Below are positions 49,212 through 58,584 of a stretch of DNA of 64,000 nucleotides, in pieces (the first letter of the stretch is position 1; each line of letters starts with the position of its first letter). The stretch is from NCBI RefSeq assembly GCF_000455205.1, contig NZ_AUWQ01000011.1, positions 1 to 64,000 of the forward strand, in the 5' to 3' direction. A program made the translations under genes and the position numbers. The stretch comes from Mycobacterium sp. UM_CSW. GTDB taxonomy: Bacteria; Actinomycetota; Actinomycetes; Mycobacteriales; Mycobacteriaceae. The notes beneath the pieces were generated by a model that was not told the DNA's origin, searched no databases, and worked only from the letters and a program-made list of their open reading frames with translations.

Positions 49212-51254
49212 CTACGCCCCCGGACGCGTCCAGGTGCGGGTGACCGGGTCGCACTCCAGCAGGTAACCGTCACTGGACGTGGACATCGCGAACACCGAGG
49301 TGTTCGGGCGGTTGCAGGAGCTGCCGGTGGTGTGCACTCCCATCGTGATCGGCGCCTTGGCCCACGTGTTGCCCTCGCAGACGACCTGCTCGCTGTTGGT
49401 CGGGTCGTAGGCGAGCTTGTCGGCGTCGCTGCACGACCCGCCCAGGACCGGCGCCCCCGGGTGCGGCGGCGTGGTCGAGGCGCTGATCACCTGGGCGGGA
49501 TCGGCCACCGGCACGGACGGCGGGGCGTCGCCGACGCGGGTGGCCACCACCGGCACCCGCACCACCGCTCCCTGCGCGCCGCACTCGTCGGACAGGGCGG
49601 TTTGCGTGACCGTGCCTCGCAGCGTGCCGTCGGATTGCGGCGCCAACGACCCGGCGACGCTTTCCTGTTGGGTCGCGCTGACCTGTCCGTTCGGCTCGGT
49701 GCAGCCGGCCCGCTCCTGCTGGAACCCGCCCTGCCAATAACCACCGATGAACCGCAGCGAGTAGGTGTGACCGCCGTCGACGGTGCTGGCCACCTGGTGG
49801 TTGGTGTCGTCGAGCTGGGTTCCGGTCGCCGCGCACCCGTTGGCGGTGCACACCGAGCGGAACGCCCACCAGCTGGCGGCCGGGCCGTCGTGGCGGATCG
49901 GGATGCCGTTGGTGGTCTGCTTGCTGCGGTCGTAGGTCAGCTTGTAGGTGCCGTTGAGCACCGGCCCCCCGGGCCGCCCCGGCGCCGCGCTCGGCGCCGG
50001 CACGGAGGGGCGGGACGCGAGCGCGGGCACATTGGGCGTCGGGCTCTCCGGCTGAAACGAGTACAGCGTCGACCAGGTTGCCGCGATGGCGATCAGCACC
50101 GCGCACAGCAACGCGGTCGCCCACCGGGCCCGGGACGAGAACCGGTGATACAACCGCCGCCGCGGCGACGCCTCACCCGCCTGGTCGCCGGCCCGCTCCT
50201 CGGAAACCCGCTCGTCGACGGCGGCGGCGAACACGCGGCACCGCTCGAAGCGGTCCTCGGGGCGCTTGGCCAGGGCCATGAGGAACACGTCGTCGAGGTA
50301 GGCCAAGTCGGGGCGGTAGTCGCTGAGCCGCGGCGGATCCTCGTGCAGGTGCTGGCTGATCACCGCGACCGGGTTGGAGTGCTGGAACGGCGGCGCACCG
50401 GTGAGCAGATGAAATGCCGTGGCCGCCAACGCATACTGGTCCGCGCGGCCGTCGATGTTGGACCCGGTCAGCTGTTCCGGGGCGGCGTAAGCCACCGTCC
50501 CCACCGCGACGTTGGTCTCGGTGATGCCGCTGATGTTGGCGAGGTGGCGCGCTACACCGAAGTCCGCCAACAGGATTCGGCGTTCCCCCTCCTCGGGATG
50601 GGTGAGCAGGATGTTGGCGGGCTTGACGTCGCGGTGCAGCAGCCCGCGGTCGTGCGCATAATCCAGCGCCCCCGCGACCGCCTGCAGGATCGCGCACACC
50701 TCGTCGATGGGCATCCCGTCGGGATAGCGCTCCTTGACCAGCCGGGCCGCGTCGGTGCCCTCGACGTAGTCCATGGAAATCCAGAGCTGACCGTCGAATT
50801 CGCCGCGGTCGTGGACGCCGACGATGTGCGGGTGCCAGAGCGTCGCCGCCAGGTCGGCCTCACGGTTGAACCGCTCGCGGAACTCCGGGTCGGCGGTGAC
50901 CGCTTCGGCGAGCACCTTGATCACGTCGCGCCGCGGCAGCCGGGGATGCAGCGCCAGGTAGACCTCGGCCATGCCGCCGGCGCCGAGCTGCCGCAGGATC
51001 GTGTAGCCGGCGAACGCTGCACCGCTGCTCAGCGCGAGGCGCGATGCGCTGGCCTCGGGGCGGGACTCCACGGCCGGGGGCTCGGCGTTCGGGGTCGAGG
51101 TGACGGGCGGAATGCGGCGAAACAGGTGCGCGACGGTTGCCGAGGGACCCGAATTGAAGCCCGCGCGCAGGGCCTCACGCGCCAGGCGCGGGTTGCTCAG
51201 CAGCCGTCTCCCGGCGTCGATCCGCCGGGTCGTGCCCTTGTGTTCGTCCGTCAA
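49212..51254 (-). CDS. Receptor-like Ser/Thr protein kinase (PknF-like)
   Basis: 680 aa. The kinase domain spans about residues 83-345: GAGGMAEVY glycine loop, Lys113, HRD 207-209, DFG 231-233, and the activation loop with Thr residues ([10 protein letters not shown]). One membrane span lies at about 377-399. The external part of about 280 residues has two Cys-rich modules (for example [26 protein letters not shown]). The kinase domain resembles PknF, but the external part is longer and of a different type. There is also an N-terminal extension of about 75 residues; the TTG at 51254 has GGGGGC upstream, but a GTG at 51071 is possible. Divergent from the FHA-ABC transporter, its probable substrate. 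Confidence 0.88.
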   Translation of the reverse strand: MTDEHKGTTRRIDAGRRLLSNPRLAREALRAGFNSGPSATVAHLFRRIPPVTSTPNAEPPAVESRPEASASRLALSSGAAFAGYTILRQLGAGGMAEVYLALHPRLPRRDVIKVLAEAVTADPEFRERFNREADLAATLWHPHIVGVHDRGEFDGQLWISMDYVEGTDAARLVKERYPDGMPIDEVCAILQAVAGALDYAHDRGLLHRDVKPANILLTHPEEGERRILLADFGVARHLANISGITETNVAVGTVAYAAPEQLTGSNIDGRADQYALAATAFHLLTGAPPFQHSNPVAVISQHLHEDPPRLSDYRPDLAYLDDVFLMALAKRPEDRFERCRVFAAAVDERVSEERAGDQAGEASPRRRLYHRFSSRARWATALLCAVLIAIAATWSTLYSFQPESPTPNVPALASRPSVPAPSAAPGRPGGPVLNGTYKLTYDRSKQTTNGIPIRHDGPAASWWAFRSVCTANGCAATGTQLDDTNHQVASTVDGGHTYSLRFIGGYWQGGFQQERAGCTEPNGQVSATQQESVAGSLAPQSDGTLRGTVTQTALSDECGAQGAVVRVPVVATRVGDAPPSVPVADPAQVISASTTPPHPGAPVLGGSCSDADKLAYDPTNSEQVVCEGNTWAKAPITMGVHTTGSSCNRPNTSVFAMSTSSDGYLLECDPVTRTWTRPGA

Positions 51255-51418
51255 TCGCTGCCCCCTCGTCGCTGTGCTTGCACTCCCCTCACGTCCGAAT
51301 GATGCCGGATCTCGGTGGGCGATTGGTCTCAGGAAGCTATGAGCACCCTATGAGTGGCCGAATCGAAATAAAGCCAAATCACAGGCGAGTCCCATGGAGA
51401 GCACTCAAACCGCGGACC

Positions 51419-51424
51419 GATACT
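51419..51424 (+). promoter_or_regulatory. Putative -10 of FHA-ABC gene (GATACT)
   Basis: GATACT ends 6 bp before the GTG at 51431, consistent with a leaderless transcript. Confidence 0.35.
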
Positions 51425-51430
51425 TGAGTA

Positions 51431-54106
51431 GTGAATCGACCCGCCCCGCCTGTCCTGACAATCCGGCACGACGGGTCCCAACGCTCGTTCGCGGCCGGCC
51501 ACGAGGTCGTCGTCGGGCGTGACGCGAACGCGGACTTGCGGATTCCCGATCCCCGGATCTCCCGCGCGCACCTGATCGTGCGGTTCGACCAGGGCCGCTG
51601 GCTGGCGATCGACAACGGCTCGCTGAACGGCACCTATGTCAACGGCTACCGGATGCCGGTCATCGACATCCACGACGGCCAGAGCATCAACGTCGGCAAC
51701 CCGCAGGGACCGCGGCTGACATTCGCGGTCGGACCGCAGCAGGGCCACGCCAGCGGACCGCCCCCACGCAGGCTGACGCGGGACTCGGGGCCGCCCACCG
51801 TGGCCTGGTCTGCGCTGCCGGAGCGGACGAACCCGACGGCGCCGCCCGTCCCCCGTCGGGGCCAGACCGGCAGCCAGCCCAGGCAGACCGCGCCGCCGCG
51901 TCCGATGCCGGCCCAGGGCCCGCCCCGGCAGCCACCCAGGCCACCGGGGCCACCGAGGCCACCGCAGCCGCGGCAGGCGCCGCCGCCCAGGCCACCCGAC
52001 CGGACGCCACCCGACCAGGTGACCACCGTCAACGCCGAGCCGGCGCTCCAGCCGGACGCGCGACCGCCCGCCGAGTCGACCGTGATCGACGCCAGGACGG
52101 CCGACGTCTCCAACCTGGCGACGAGGTTCGTGAAGTTGCTCTCGCCGCGCCTGTCGGCGGCCGCGGGCACGGCCGGCGCCAAGACGATCGGTCGCGCGGC
52201 CGAGAGCGACATCGTCGTCTACGACGTCCTCGCCTCGCGTCATCACGCCACGCTGCTGCACACCCCGCTCGGGACCGAGATCCGCGACAACAGCATCAAC
52301 GGCACCTTCGTCAACGGCACTCGGGTCGGGTCGGCGATCCTGACCGACGGCGACGTCGTCACCATCGGCAACGTCGACCTGGTGTTCCGGGGCGACACCC
52401 TAGTCGAGGGCGGCGCCGCCGCGGCACGCACCGGCGGCCTCGAGGTGCGCAACGTCCGCTACGTCGTCGACAGCGGCAAGCAGCTGCTCGACGACATCTC
52501 GCTGACCGCCCGCCCGGGCACGCTGACCGCCGTGATCGGGGGGTCGGGCGCCGGCAAGAGCACGCTGGCCCGGCTGATCGCCGGCTACACCAGCCCCACC
52601 TCGGGCTCGGTGAGCTTCGAGGGCCACGACATCCACGCCGAGTACGCGTCGTTGCGCAGCAGGATCGGCATGGTTCCTCAGGACGACGTGGTGCACCGCC
52701 AGCTGACGGTCAACCAGGCGCTGGGCTACGCCGCCGAACTGCGGCTGCCGCCCGACACCAGCAAGGCCGACCGCGCCAAGGTGGTCGCCCAGGTGCTCGA
52801 GGAGCTCGACCTCACCAAGCACGCCGACACCCGCGTCGACAAGCTGTCGGGCGGTCAGCGCAAACGGGCCTCGGTCGCGCTGGAACTCCTGACCGGGCCG
52901 TCGCTACTGATCCTCGACGAGCCGACGTCGGGCCTCGACCCGGCGCTGGACCACCAGGTCATGACGATGCTGCGCCAGCTGGCCGACGCCGGTCGCGTGG
53001 TGATCGTGGTGACGCACATGCTGTCCTACCTGGACATCTGCGACCAGCTCCTGCTGGTGGCCCCGGGCGGCAAGACGGCCTACTTCGGCCCGCCCGACCA
53101 GATCGGCGACGCGATGGGCACCACCAACTGGGCCAAGATCTTCACCAAGGTGGGCGCCGACCCCGAGGAGGCCAACCGGCGGTTCCAGGAGCGGGCCGAG
53201 GCCCAGCGGCGGCCCCAGAAACTGCTGCCCACCCGGACCGACGAGCCCGGCGACCTGGGCGCGCCGGTGCACACCAGCGTGCGGCGCCAGATTTCCACGG
53301 TCGCGCGCCGGCAGGTGCGGCTGGTCGTCGCCGACCGCGCCTATTTCGTCTTCCTGGCGTTGTTGCCGTTCATCCTGGGATCGCTGTCGCTGACGGTGCC
53401 GGGCAACCACGGGTTCCAGGTGCCGGGCCCGAATGCCGGGACACCCGACGAAGCCGCGCAGATCCTGGCCCTGCTGCTGCCGGCCGCGGCGTTCATGGGC
53501 ACCGCGCTGACGATCCGCGACCTGGTCGGCGAGCGCGCCATCTTCCAGCGCGAGCAGGCGGTCGGGCTGTCGACCACGGCCTATCTGCTCGCGAAGACGG
53601 CGGTGTTCTGTGGGTTCGCGATCCTGCAGTCGGCGATCGTCACCGCGATCGTGGTGATCGGCAAGAGCGCCCCGACTCGCGGCGCCGTTCTGCTCGGCCA
53701 CTCGACCGCCGGGGCGACCGTCGAGCTGTTCCTGACCGTGGCGGGGACGTGCGTCGCCTCGGCCATCCTCGGGCTGGCCATCTCGTCGCTGGTGCGCTCC
53801 AGCGAGCAGATCATGCCGCTATTCGTGGTCACGGTGATGGCGCAGCTCGTGCTGTGCGGCGGCATGGTCCCGGTGACAGGCCGGCTCGGCCTCGACCAGC
53901 TGTCGTTCGCGATGCCCGCGCGCTGGGGCTACGCCGCCGCGGCCTCCACTGTCGATCTGCGGCACCTGGTGCCCGACACGCTGCTCTCCCAGGACCGGTT
54001 CTGGGAGCACACCTCGAAGGTCTGGCTGATCGACATAGGCATGCTGGCCGCACTGTCGGTGATCTACGGCGGCTTCGTGCGGTGGAAAATCCGACTGAAG
54101 CGTTAG
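51431..54106 (+). CDS. FHA-domain ABC exporter (Rv1747-like)
   Basis: 891 aa. Order: FHA1 (about 8-98; VGRDANADLRIPD, ISRAHL, LNGTYVNG), a long Pro/Gln/Arg-rich linker (about 100-225) with Thr residues (QVTTVNAE, ESTVID), FHA2 (about 230-325; IGRAAESDIVV, SRHHA, INGTFVNG), ABC ATPase (about 340-560; GGSGAGKST, LSGGQRKR, LLILDEPTSGLD) and six membrane spans of the ABC-2 type (about 620-890). In M. tuberculosis Rv1747 is phosphorylated by PknF on linker Thr residues that its FHA domains bind, and is linked to PIM/cell-wall lipid export. The kinase lies divergently upstream. Confidence 0.93.
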   Translation: MNRPAPPVLTIRHDGSQRSFAAGHEVVVGRDANADLRIPDPRISRAHLIVRFDQGRWLAIDNGSLNGTYVNGYRMPVIDIHDGQSINVGNPQGPRLTFAVGPQQGHASGPPPRRLTRDSGPPTVAWSALPERTNPTAPPVPRRGQTGSQPRQTAPPRPMPAQGPPRQPPRPPGPPRPPQPRQAPPPRPPDRTPPDQVTTVNAEPALQPDARPPAESTVIDARTADVSNLATRFVKLLSPRLSAAAGTAGAKTIGRAAESDIVVYDVLASRHHATLLHTPLGTEIRDNSINGTFVNGTRVGSAILTDGDVVTIGNVDLVFRGDTLVEGGAAAARTGGLEVRNVRYVVDSGKQLLDDISLTARPGTLTAVIGGSGAGKSTLARLIAGYTSPTSGSVSFEGHDIHAEYASLRSRIGMVPQDDVVHRQLTVNQALGYAAELRLPPDTSKADRAKVVAQVLEELDLTKHADTRVDKLSGGQRKRASVALELLTGPSLLILDEPTSGLDPALDHQVMTMLRQLADAGRVVIVVTHMLSYLDICDQLLLVAPGGKTAYFGPPDQIGDAMGTTNWAKIFTKVGADPEEANRRFQERAEAQRRPQKLLPTRTDEPGDLGAPVHTSVRRQISTVARRQVRLVVADRAYFVFLALLPFILGSLSLTVPGNHGFQVPGPNAGTPDEAAQILALLLPAAAFMGTALTIRDLVGERAIFQREQAVGLSTTAYLLAKTAVFCGFAILQSAIVTAIVVIGKSAPTRGAVLLGHSTAGATVELFLTVAGTCVASAILGLAISSLVRSSEQIMPLFVVTVMAQLVLCGGMVPVTGRLGLDQLSFAMPARWGYAAAASTVDLRHLVPDTLLSQDRFWEHTSKVWLIDIGMLAALSVIYGGFVRWKIRLKR

Positions 54107-54118
54107 TCCGAGCCGACC

Positions 54119-54865
54119 CTAGATCTGCTCCGCGCCGCCGTCGACGAACAACTCGCTGCCGGTCATGAAACTGCTTTCGTCCGACGCGAGGAAAAGCACC
54201 GCCGCGGCGACTTCTTCGGGCCTGCCCGGGCGGCCCATCGGGACCTTGGCTGCCTCGGCTTCTCGTAGCTCCTGCTCGCGTCCGGCCGGCGCCAATCCCA
54301 ACAGCCCCGGCGTCTCGACCGGTCCGGGAACGATCGTGTTGACCCGAATCCCGCGGCCCACGAGTTCGGCGGCCCAGGTCCGCCCGAAAGAGCGGATCGC
54401 CGCTTTCGTCGCCGCGTACACGCTGAACGCCGGGGTGCCGTTGTAGGCGGCGGTCGAGCCGGTCAGCACGATCGACGAGCCGCGGTTGAGCAGCGGCAGC
54501 ATGGCTTGCACGGTGAACAACGTGCCGCCCACGTTGGTCATGAAGCTGGAGGTGAAGTGTTCGACGGAAATGTCGCCCAGTGCCGCGAATTCTCCGCCGC
54601 CAGCGTTGGCGAAGAGCACGTCGAGGCCGCCCCCGCGGGATGCGATGGCCTCGGCGACCGCCGCCACGTCGTCGAGGTTGCCCACGTCGGCGCGGATGCC
54701 GGTCGCCCGGTCACCGATCGACGCCACCGCGGCGTCGATGGTGTCCTGACTGCGACCGGTCAGGAAGACATGGGCGCCCGCGTCCGCCAGCCGCTGCGCG
54801 GTCGCCAACCCGATCCCCGAATTCCCGCCGGTGACGAGAGCTGTCTTTCCGCTGAGGTCGCTCAC
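54119..54865 (-). CDS. Short-chain dehydrogenase/reductase
   Basis: 248 aa classical SDR. Cofactor motif TGGNSGIG (residues 12-19), NAGG near 90, catalytic Ser in LTGSTA and YAATK near 155. FVDGGAEQI at the end is typical of this group. GTG at 54865 with AAGGGG upstream. Substrate unknown. Ends 12 bp from the convergent FHA-ABC gene. Confidence 0.9.
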   Translation of the reverse strand: MSDLSGKTALVTGGNSGIGLATAQRLADAGAHVFLTGRSQDTIDAAVASIGDRATGIRADVGNLDDVAAVAEAIASRGGGLDVLFANAGGGEFAALGDISVEHFTSSFMTNVGGTLFTVQAMLPLLNRGSSIVLTGSTAAYNGTPAFSVYAATKAAIRSFGRTWAAELVGRGIRVNTIVPGPVETPGLLGLAPAGREQELREAEAAKVPMGRPGRPEEVAAAVLFLASDESSFMTGSELFVDGGAEQI

Positions 54866-54928
54866 AGTGCCCCTTCCGCTTGGCCGTACTCATTCGACAT
54901 GGTGCTGCCTCCCAACGGCCCCAACAAC

Positions 54929-54934
54929 TAGAGT
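54929..54934 (+). promoter_or_regulatory. Putative -10 of DUF402/ligase operon (TAGAGT)
   Basis: TAGAGT is followed by six bases and then the ATC at 54941 that opens the conserved reading frame. The spacing is the same as for uvrB. Confidence 0.35.
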
Positions 54935-54940
54935 GGGTCA

Positions 54941-55447
54941 ATCCATCCCCCGAAGCGCGAGACGTTCGACCTGGTCACCCGCACCAACACCGATCCGAAG
55001 GGCATCGTGCGGGCCGTCGACGAGTACGTCCTGCACGCGTGGGGGCTCTACCTCGCCCGCCCCACCCCGGGCCGCCCGCAGTTCCACTACCTCGAATCCT
55101 GGCTGCTGCCGTCGTTGGGCTTGCGCGCCACCGTCTTTCACTTCAACCCGGGGCACGAACGCGACCAGGACTACTACCTCGACGTGGGCGAATACACGCC
55201 GGGCGTGGACGTGTGGCGTTCGGAAGACCACTACCTCGACATCGTCGTCCGGACCGGCTCCGGCGCCGAGCTGGCCGACGTCGACGAGCTGCTGGACGCC
55301 GTGCGCCACGGCCTGCTGACGCCGGAGGTGGCCGAACGGGCCGTGCGGCGCGCCGTGGTCGCCATCGACGGCCTGGCCCGCAACGGCTACGACCTTTCCC
55401 GCTGGCTGGCCACCCGTGGCATGGAGTTGACCTGGCGTGATGCATAG
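54941..55447 (+). CDS. DUF402 family protein (Rv1632c-like), start uncertain
   Basis: DUF402 proteins include nucleotide phosphatases; the function here is unknown. Conserved elements are FHFNPGHERDQDYYLDVGEY, HYLDIVVRTGS and VDELLDAVRHGLL. The frame is coding-like upstream of its first standard start (GTG 55007): HPPKRETFDLVTRTNTDPKG reads as a natural N-terminus but has no ATG, GTG or TTG before an in-frame stop at about 54930. ATC at 54941 is therefore proposed (168 aa); the conventional choice is GTG 55007 (146 aa). Its 3' end overlaps the phosphoesterase-domain gene by 11 bp. Confidence 0.75.
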   Translation: MHPPKRETFDLVTRTNTDPKGIVRAVDEYVLHAWGLYLARPTPGRPQFHYLESWLLPSLGLRATVFHFNPGHERDQDYYLDVGEYTPGVDVWRSEDHYLDIVVRTGSGAELADVDELLDAVRHGLLTPEVAERAVRRAVVAIDGLARNGYDLSRWLATRGMELTWRDA

Positions 55448-55922
55448 CTCGTTTCCTCACGTGACCCACGGGTATCACTTGGGGATGCGTTTGATCGACC
55501 ACCGACGCAAACGCCGGCCCGGCCAGGACCCGCGTTTCGTCGTCGAGCGGCAGAGGCCGGCCAGCGACCACTACTACCTTCGCCTCGAGATCGATGGCGT
55601 GCTGGTCTCCTGGGCGATCCCCGACCACAGCCGGATTGCCGGCCGCACCGAGGACCTCCCGCTCGAAGCCGCCGAGCGCGACGTCGACGGCGACGGTGGC
55701 ACCTATGTCAACGCGACGCCCTACGACATGGGCGAATGCCTTGAGCGCGGCCATCTTTCGTTCTTTCTGTGCGGCGAGTGGGTGCGCGGCTGGTACACGC
55801 TGACCCGCATCCGGGACGGCGATCACGAGACGTGGCTGCTGATCAGGCGCAAAGACGACGAGGACGCCGACACGCTGCGTCAGCCGGCGCTGACCGGCCA
55901 TTCACTGGACGACGTGTCGTGA
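55437..55922 (+). CDS. LigD-type 3'-phosphoesterase domain protein, probably degenerate
   Basis: 161 aa stand-alone version of the phosphoesterase domain of LigD. The core FVVERQ-DHYYLRLEIDGVLVSWAIP (about residues 34-62) aligns with the family pattern FVV-KH-LHYDFRLE. Of the manganese ligands known from Pseudomonas LigD, the first His is Gln and the Asp is Tyr; only the second His and the following Arg remain, and the later His of the EDHPLEY segment is also absent. It may be structural rather than catalytic. It overlaps both the DUF402 gene and the ligase gene. GTG 55437 or ATG 55440. Confidence 0.75.
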   Translation: MMHSSFPHVTHGYHLGMRLIDHRRKRRPGQDPRFVVERQRPASDHYYLRLEIDGVLVSWAIPDHSRIAGRTEDLPLEAAERDVDGDGGTYVNATPYDMGECLERGHLSFFLCGEWVRGWYTLTRIRDGDHETWLLIRRKDDEDADTLRQPALTGHSLDDVS

Positions 55923-56917
55923 CCGACGTCGCCGCCCTGCCCGCACCGGTGCGCGCGGCGCTGCACGACGAACCGGTGCCCGACTGGCGACCTCCCACGC
56001 TGGCCACGCTGACCGACCGGCGGTTCTCCGATCCGCAGTGGATATTCGAGCGCAAATTCGACGGGATGCGCTGCCTTGGCTTTCGCGACGGTGACCGGGT
56101 GCGGCTGCTGTCGCGAAATCGGCAGCCGCTCAACGGAACCTATCCCGAGCTCGTCGACGCGCTGGGCGCCCAGCGCACCACGCGGTTCGTGGTGGACGGC
56201 GAGGTGGTGGCGTTCGCCGGCCGACGCACCAGCTTCGAACGGTTGCAGGGCCGGCTGGGCATTACCGACCCCGAGGTGGCCCGCGCGTCACCGGTCCGCG
56301 TCTTCTACTACCTGTTCGACCTGCTGCACGTCGACGGCAAGTCGACCACCGATGTGCCGCAGCTGTGGCGAAAGAAACTGCTGCGCAAGGCGATTGACTT
56401 CGGTGATCCGCTGAGGTTCGCGGTGCATCGGGTCGAGGACGGGATCGGCGCCTACGAGGCGGCATGTAAACGCGGCGACGAGGGCGTGATCGCCAAGCGG
56501 ACCGACGCCACGTACGAAGGCGGCCGGTCGAAGAACTGGCTGAAGTTCAAATGCGTTCGCGACCAGGAATTCGTCGTCGGCGGCTACACCAGCCCGAAGG
56601 GCAGCCGCATCGAGTTGGGGGCGCTGCTGCTCGGCTACCACGACGGTCGCGACCTGGTCTACGCCGGCAAGGTGGGAACCGGGTTCGACGAACCCACGCT
56701 CCGGAGCCTGCACGAGCGGCTGTCCCCCCTCGAGCAGGACGAGCCACCGTTCACTCGGGGCCTGGTGCGCGAGAACGGCGCCCACTGGGTGCGCCCCGAG
56801 CTGGTGGCCCAGATCGGGTTCGCCGAGTGGACCCGCGACGGCAAGCTGCGTCACCCGCGATACCAGGGGCTGCGCACCGACAAGGACGCGTCCGACGTGG
56901 TGCGGGAGACGCGGTGA
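55919..56917 (+). CDS. ATP-dependent DNA ligase (LigC/LigD ligase-domain type)
   Basis: 332 aa. Nucleotidyltransferase core with the adenylated Lys46 in ERKFDGMR, motif III VDGEVVAFAGRRTSFERLQGR region, motif IV DEGVIAKR and motif V NWLKFKC; C-terminal OB-fold from about residue 220 (EFVVGGYTSPKGSR). It seals nicks with ATP. GTG at 55919 overlaps the preceding stop as GTGA; its own stop overlaps the polymerase gene in the same way. It sits in a four-gene overlapping set. Confidence 0.9.
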   Translation: MTDVAALPAPVRAALHDEPVPDWRPPTLATLTDRRFSDPQWIFERKFDGMRCLGFRDGDRVRLLSRNRQPLNGTYPELVDALGAQRTTRFVVDGEVVAFAGRRTSFERLQGRLGITDPEVARASPVRVFYYLFDLLHVDGKSTTDVPQLWRKKLLRKAIDFGDPLRFAVHRVEDGIGAYEAACKRGDEGVIAKRTDATYEGGRSKNWLKFKCVRDQEFVVGGYTSPKGSRIELGALLLGYHDGRDLVYAGKVGTGFDEPTLRSLHERLSPLEQDEPPFTRGLVRENGAHWVRPELVAQIGFAEWTRDGKLRHPRYQGLRTDKDASDVVRETR

Positions 56918-57801
56918 CGCCGCGCGTCGAGGTCACCCACCCGGACCGGGTGATGTTCCCCAAGGACGGCATCACCAAGGGCGAGCTGGTCGACTACTAC
57001 GGCGAGGTGGCCGACGCGATGCTGCCGCACCTGCGGGACCGGGCGCTCACCGTGCAGCGGTTCCCACGAGGCATCGGCGAACAAGGTTGGGTGCAACAGG
57101 ATTTCGCGGATTCGTTGCCCGACTGGATGGGCCGGGTGGAGGTCGGCAAAGAGGGCGGCACCGTGGTGCATCCCGTGGCGGAGCGCCCCGAGGCGCTGCG
57201 CTGGCTGGCCAACCAGAACTGCGTCACGCTGCACGTGTGGCAGTCGCGGCGGGACCGGCTGCACAAGCCCGACCGGCTGGTGTTCGACCTCGACCCCTCC
57301 GACAGCGACTTCGCGGTGGTGCGGGCGACGGCCCACGCGGCGGCCGGGGTCCTGGACGACCTCGGACTGGCGCGCTATGTGCAGACCACCGGGTCGCGCG
57401 GGTTGCACGTGGTGGTGCCGCTGCGTCCCGACACCGATTTCGACACCGTGCGCGAATTCGCCCGCGAGGTCGCCGAGGTGGTGGTGGCCGACGACCCCGC
57501 GCATCGCACCCTGGAAGCCCGCAAGGACAACCGCGGCGACCGCGTGTACCTCGACATCATGCGAAACGCCTACGCGCAGACGGCGGTTGCACCGTATTCG
57601 GTGCGGGCCCGGGCGGGCGCGCCGGTGGCGACCCCGCTGGAGTGGGACGAGCTGGACATGCGGGGCCTGCGGGCGGACCGATTCACCATCCGCGATCTCC
57701 CCAAACGGCTTGCCGGGCAGGGCGATCCGTGGGCCGGCATGTACCGGCACGCTCGCTCGCTGAAGGGTCCCGCGCAGCGGGTGGCCAAGCTTCGTGCCTG
57801 A
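56914..57801 (+). CDS. LigD-type polymerase/primase domain protein
   Basis: 295 aa stand-alone archaeo-eukaryotic-primase-type polymerase as in LigD. The metal Asp pair is in DLDPSD (Asp125, Asp127), with the SRGLHVVVPL segment and DNRGDRVYLDIMRNAYAQT further on. It adds nucleotides, often ribonucleotides, during end joining or gap repair. GTG at 56914 overlaps the ligase stop. M. tuberculosis has a similar stand-alone pair (Rv3730c/Rv3731) elsewhere. Confidence 0.9.
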   Translation: MTPRVEVTHPDRVMFPKDGITKGELVDYYGEVADAMLPHLRDRALTVQRFPRGIGEQGWVQQDFADSLPDWMGRVEVGKEGGTVVHPVAERPEALRWLANQNCVTLHVWQSRRDRLHKPDRLVFDLDPSDSDFAVVRATAHAAAGVLDDLGLARYVQTTGSRGLHVVVPLRPDTDFDTVREFAREVAEVVVADDPAHRTLEARKDNRGDRVYLDIMRNAYAQTAVAPYSVRARAGAPVATPLEWDELDMRGLRADRFTIRDLPKRLAGQGDPWAGMYRHARSLKGPAQRVAKLRA

Positions 57802-58573
57802 ACTGCCCGACGTGGAGGGCTTTCGGCGCGAGCTGGCCGACGCGCTGCCCGGCCGGCGGATCCGGGGCGTGCAGGTCCGCGATCCGGGCATCCTGCGAAA
57901 CACCACCGCCGACGCGCTCGGCCGTCGGCTCGACGGCCGCCGCTTCGATCGCCCACGCCGGCACGGCAAGTGGCTGATGCTGCCGACGGACGGCCCGACG
58001 CTGCTGGTGCACAGCGGGATGACCGGGCATCCGTACTACGCCGCCGACGGCGCCGAGCGCGAGCCATACGAGCGGCTGGTGATCGCGCTGGATCGCGGCG
58101 AACTGCGCTATGTCGACCTGCGCAAGCTGCGCGGGGTGTGGCTGGCCGACGACGACGAGGACGTCGTGCACGTGACGGGCCCGCAGGGCCCCGACGCGCT
58201 GGGCCTCGGCCTGCCGGCGTTCCGCGAGGCGCTGCGCGGCCGGTCCGGGCGGCTGAAGCCGACGCTGATGGACCAGGCGGTGATCGCGGGCCTCGGCAAC
58301 CTGCTCACCGACGAGATCTGCTGGCGGGCCCGGATCGCGCCGGCCCGCCCCATCCCACAACTCGAGGCCGACGACGTCAAGCGCCTGCACGCCGCGATGA
58401 CGCAGGTGCTGCGCACGGCGGTGCCGCACGGTCGGGTGCCCGGCCTGCCGCGGTGGCTCACCCGGGTTCGCGACGACCCCGACCCGTCCTGTCCACGCTG
58501 CGGCACCCGCCTCGCGCGGGCAAAGGTCGCCGGACGGACGTCGTTGTGGTGCCCGCGCTGTCAGGCCGGGTAA
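57794..58573 (+). CDS. Fpg/Nei family DNA glycosylase
   Basis: 259 aa base-excision glycosylase/AP lyase. The N-terminus after Met is PELPDVEGFR, giving the catalytic Pro and the Glu of the family. The H2TH region is DQAVIAGLGNLLTDEICW (about 157-174) and the C-terminal zinc finger has CPRC-x16-CPRC. GTG at 57794 overlaps the polymerase stop by 8 bp. Substrate preference (8-oxoguanine or oxidised pyrimidines) cannot be told from sequence alone. Confidence 0.9.
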   Translation: MPELPDVEGFRRELADALPGRRIRGVQVRDPGILRNTTADALGRRLDGRRFDRPRRHGKWLMLPTDGPTLLVHSGMTGHPYYAADGAEREPYERLVIALDRGELRYVDLRKLRGVWLADDDEDVVHVTGPQGPDALGLGLPAFREALRGRSGRLKPTLMDQAVIAGLGNLLTDEICWRARIAPARPIPQLEADDVKRLHAAMTQVLRTAVPHGRVPGLPRWLTRVRDDPDPSCPRCGTRLARAKVAGRTSLWCPRCQAG

Positions 58574-58576
58574 TCT
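58571..58576 (+). promoter_or_regulatory. Putative -10 of secreted protein gene (TAATCT)
   Basis: TAATCT ends 8 bp before the ATG at 58585 and overlaps the stop of the glycosylase gene. A near-leaderless transcript is likely. Confidence 0.4.
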
Positions 58577-58584
58577 CGGCTGCT

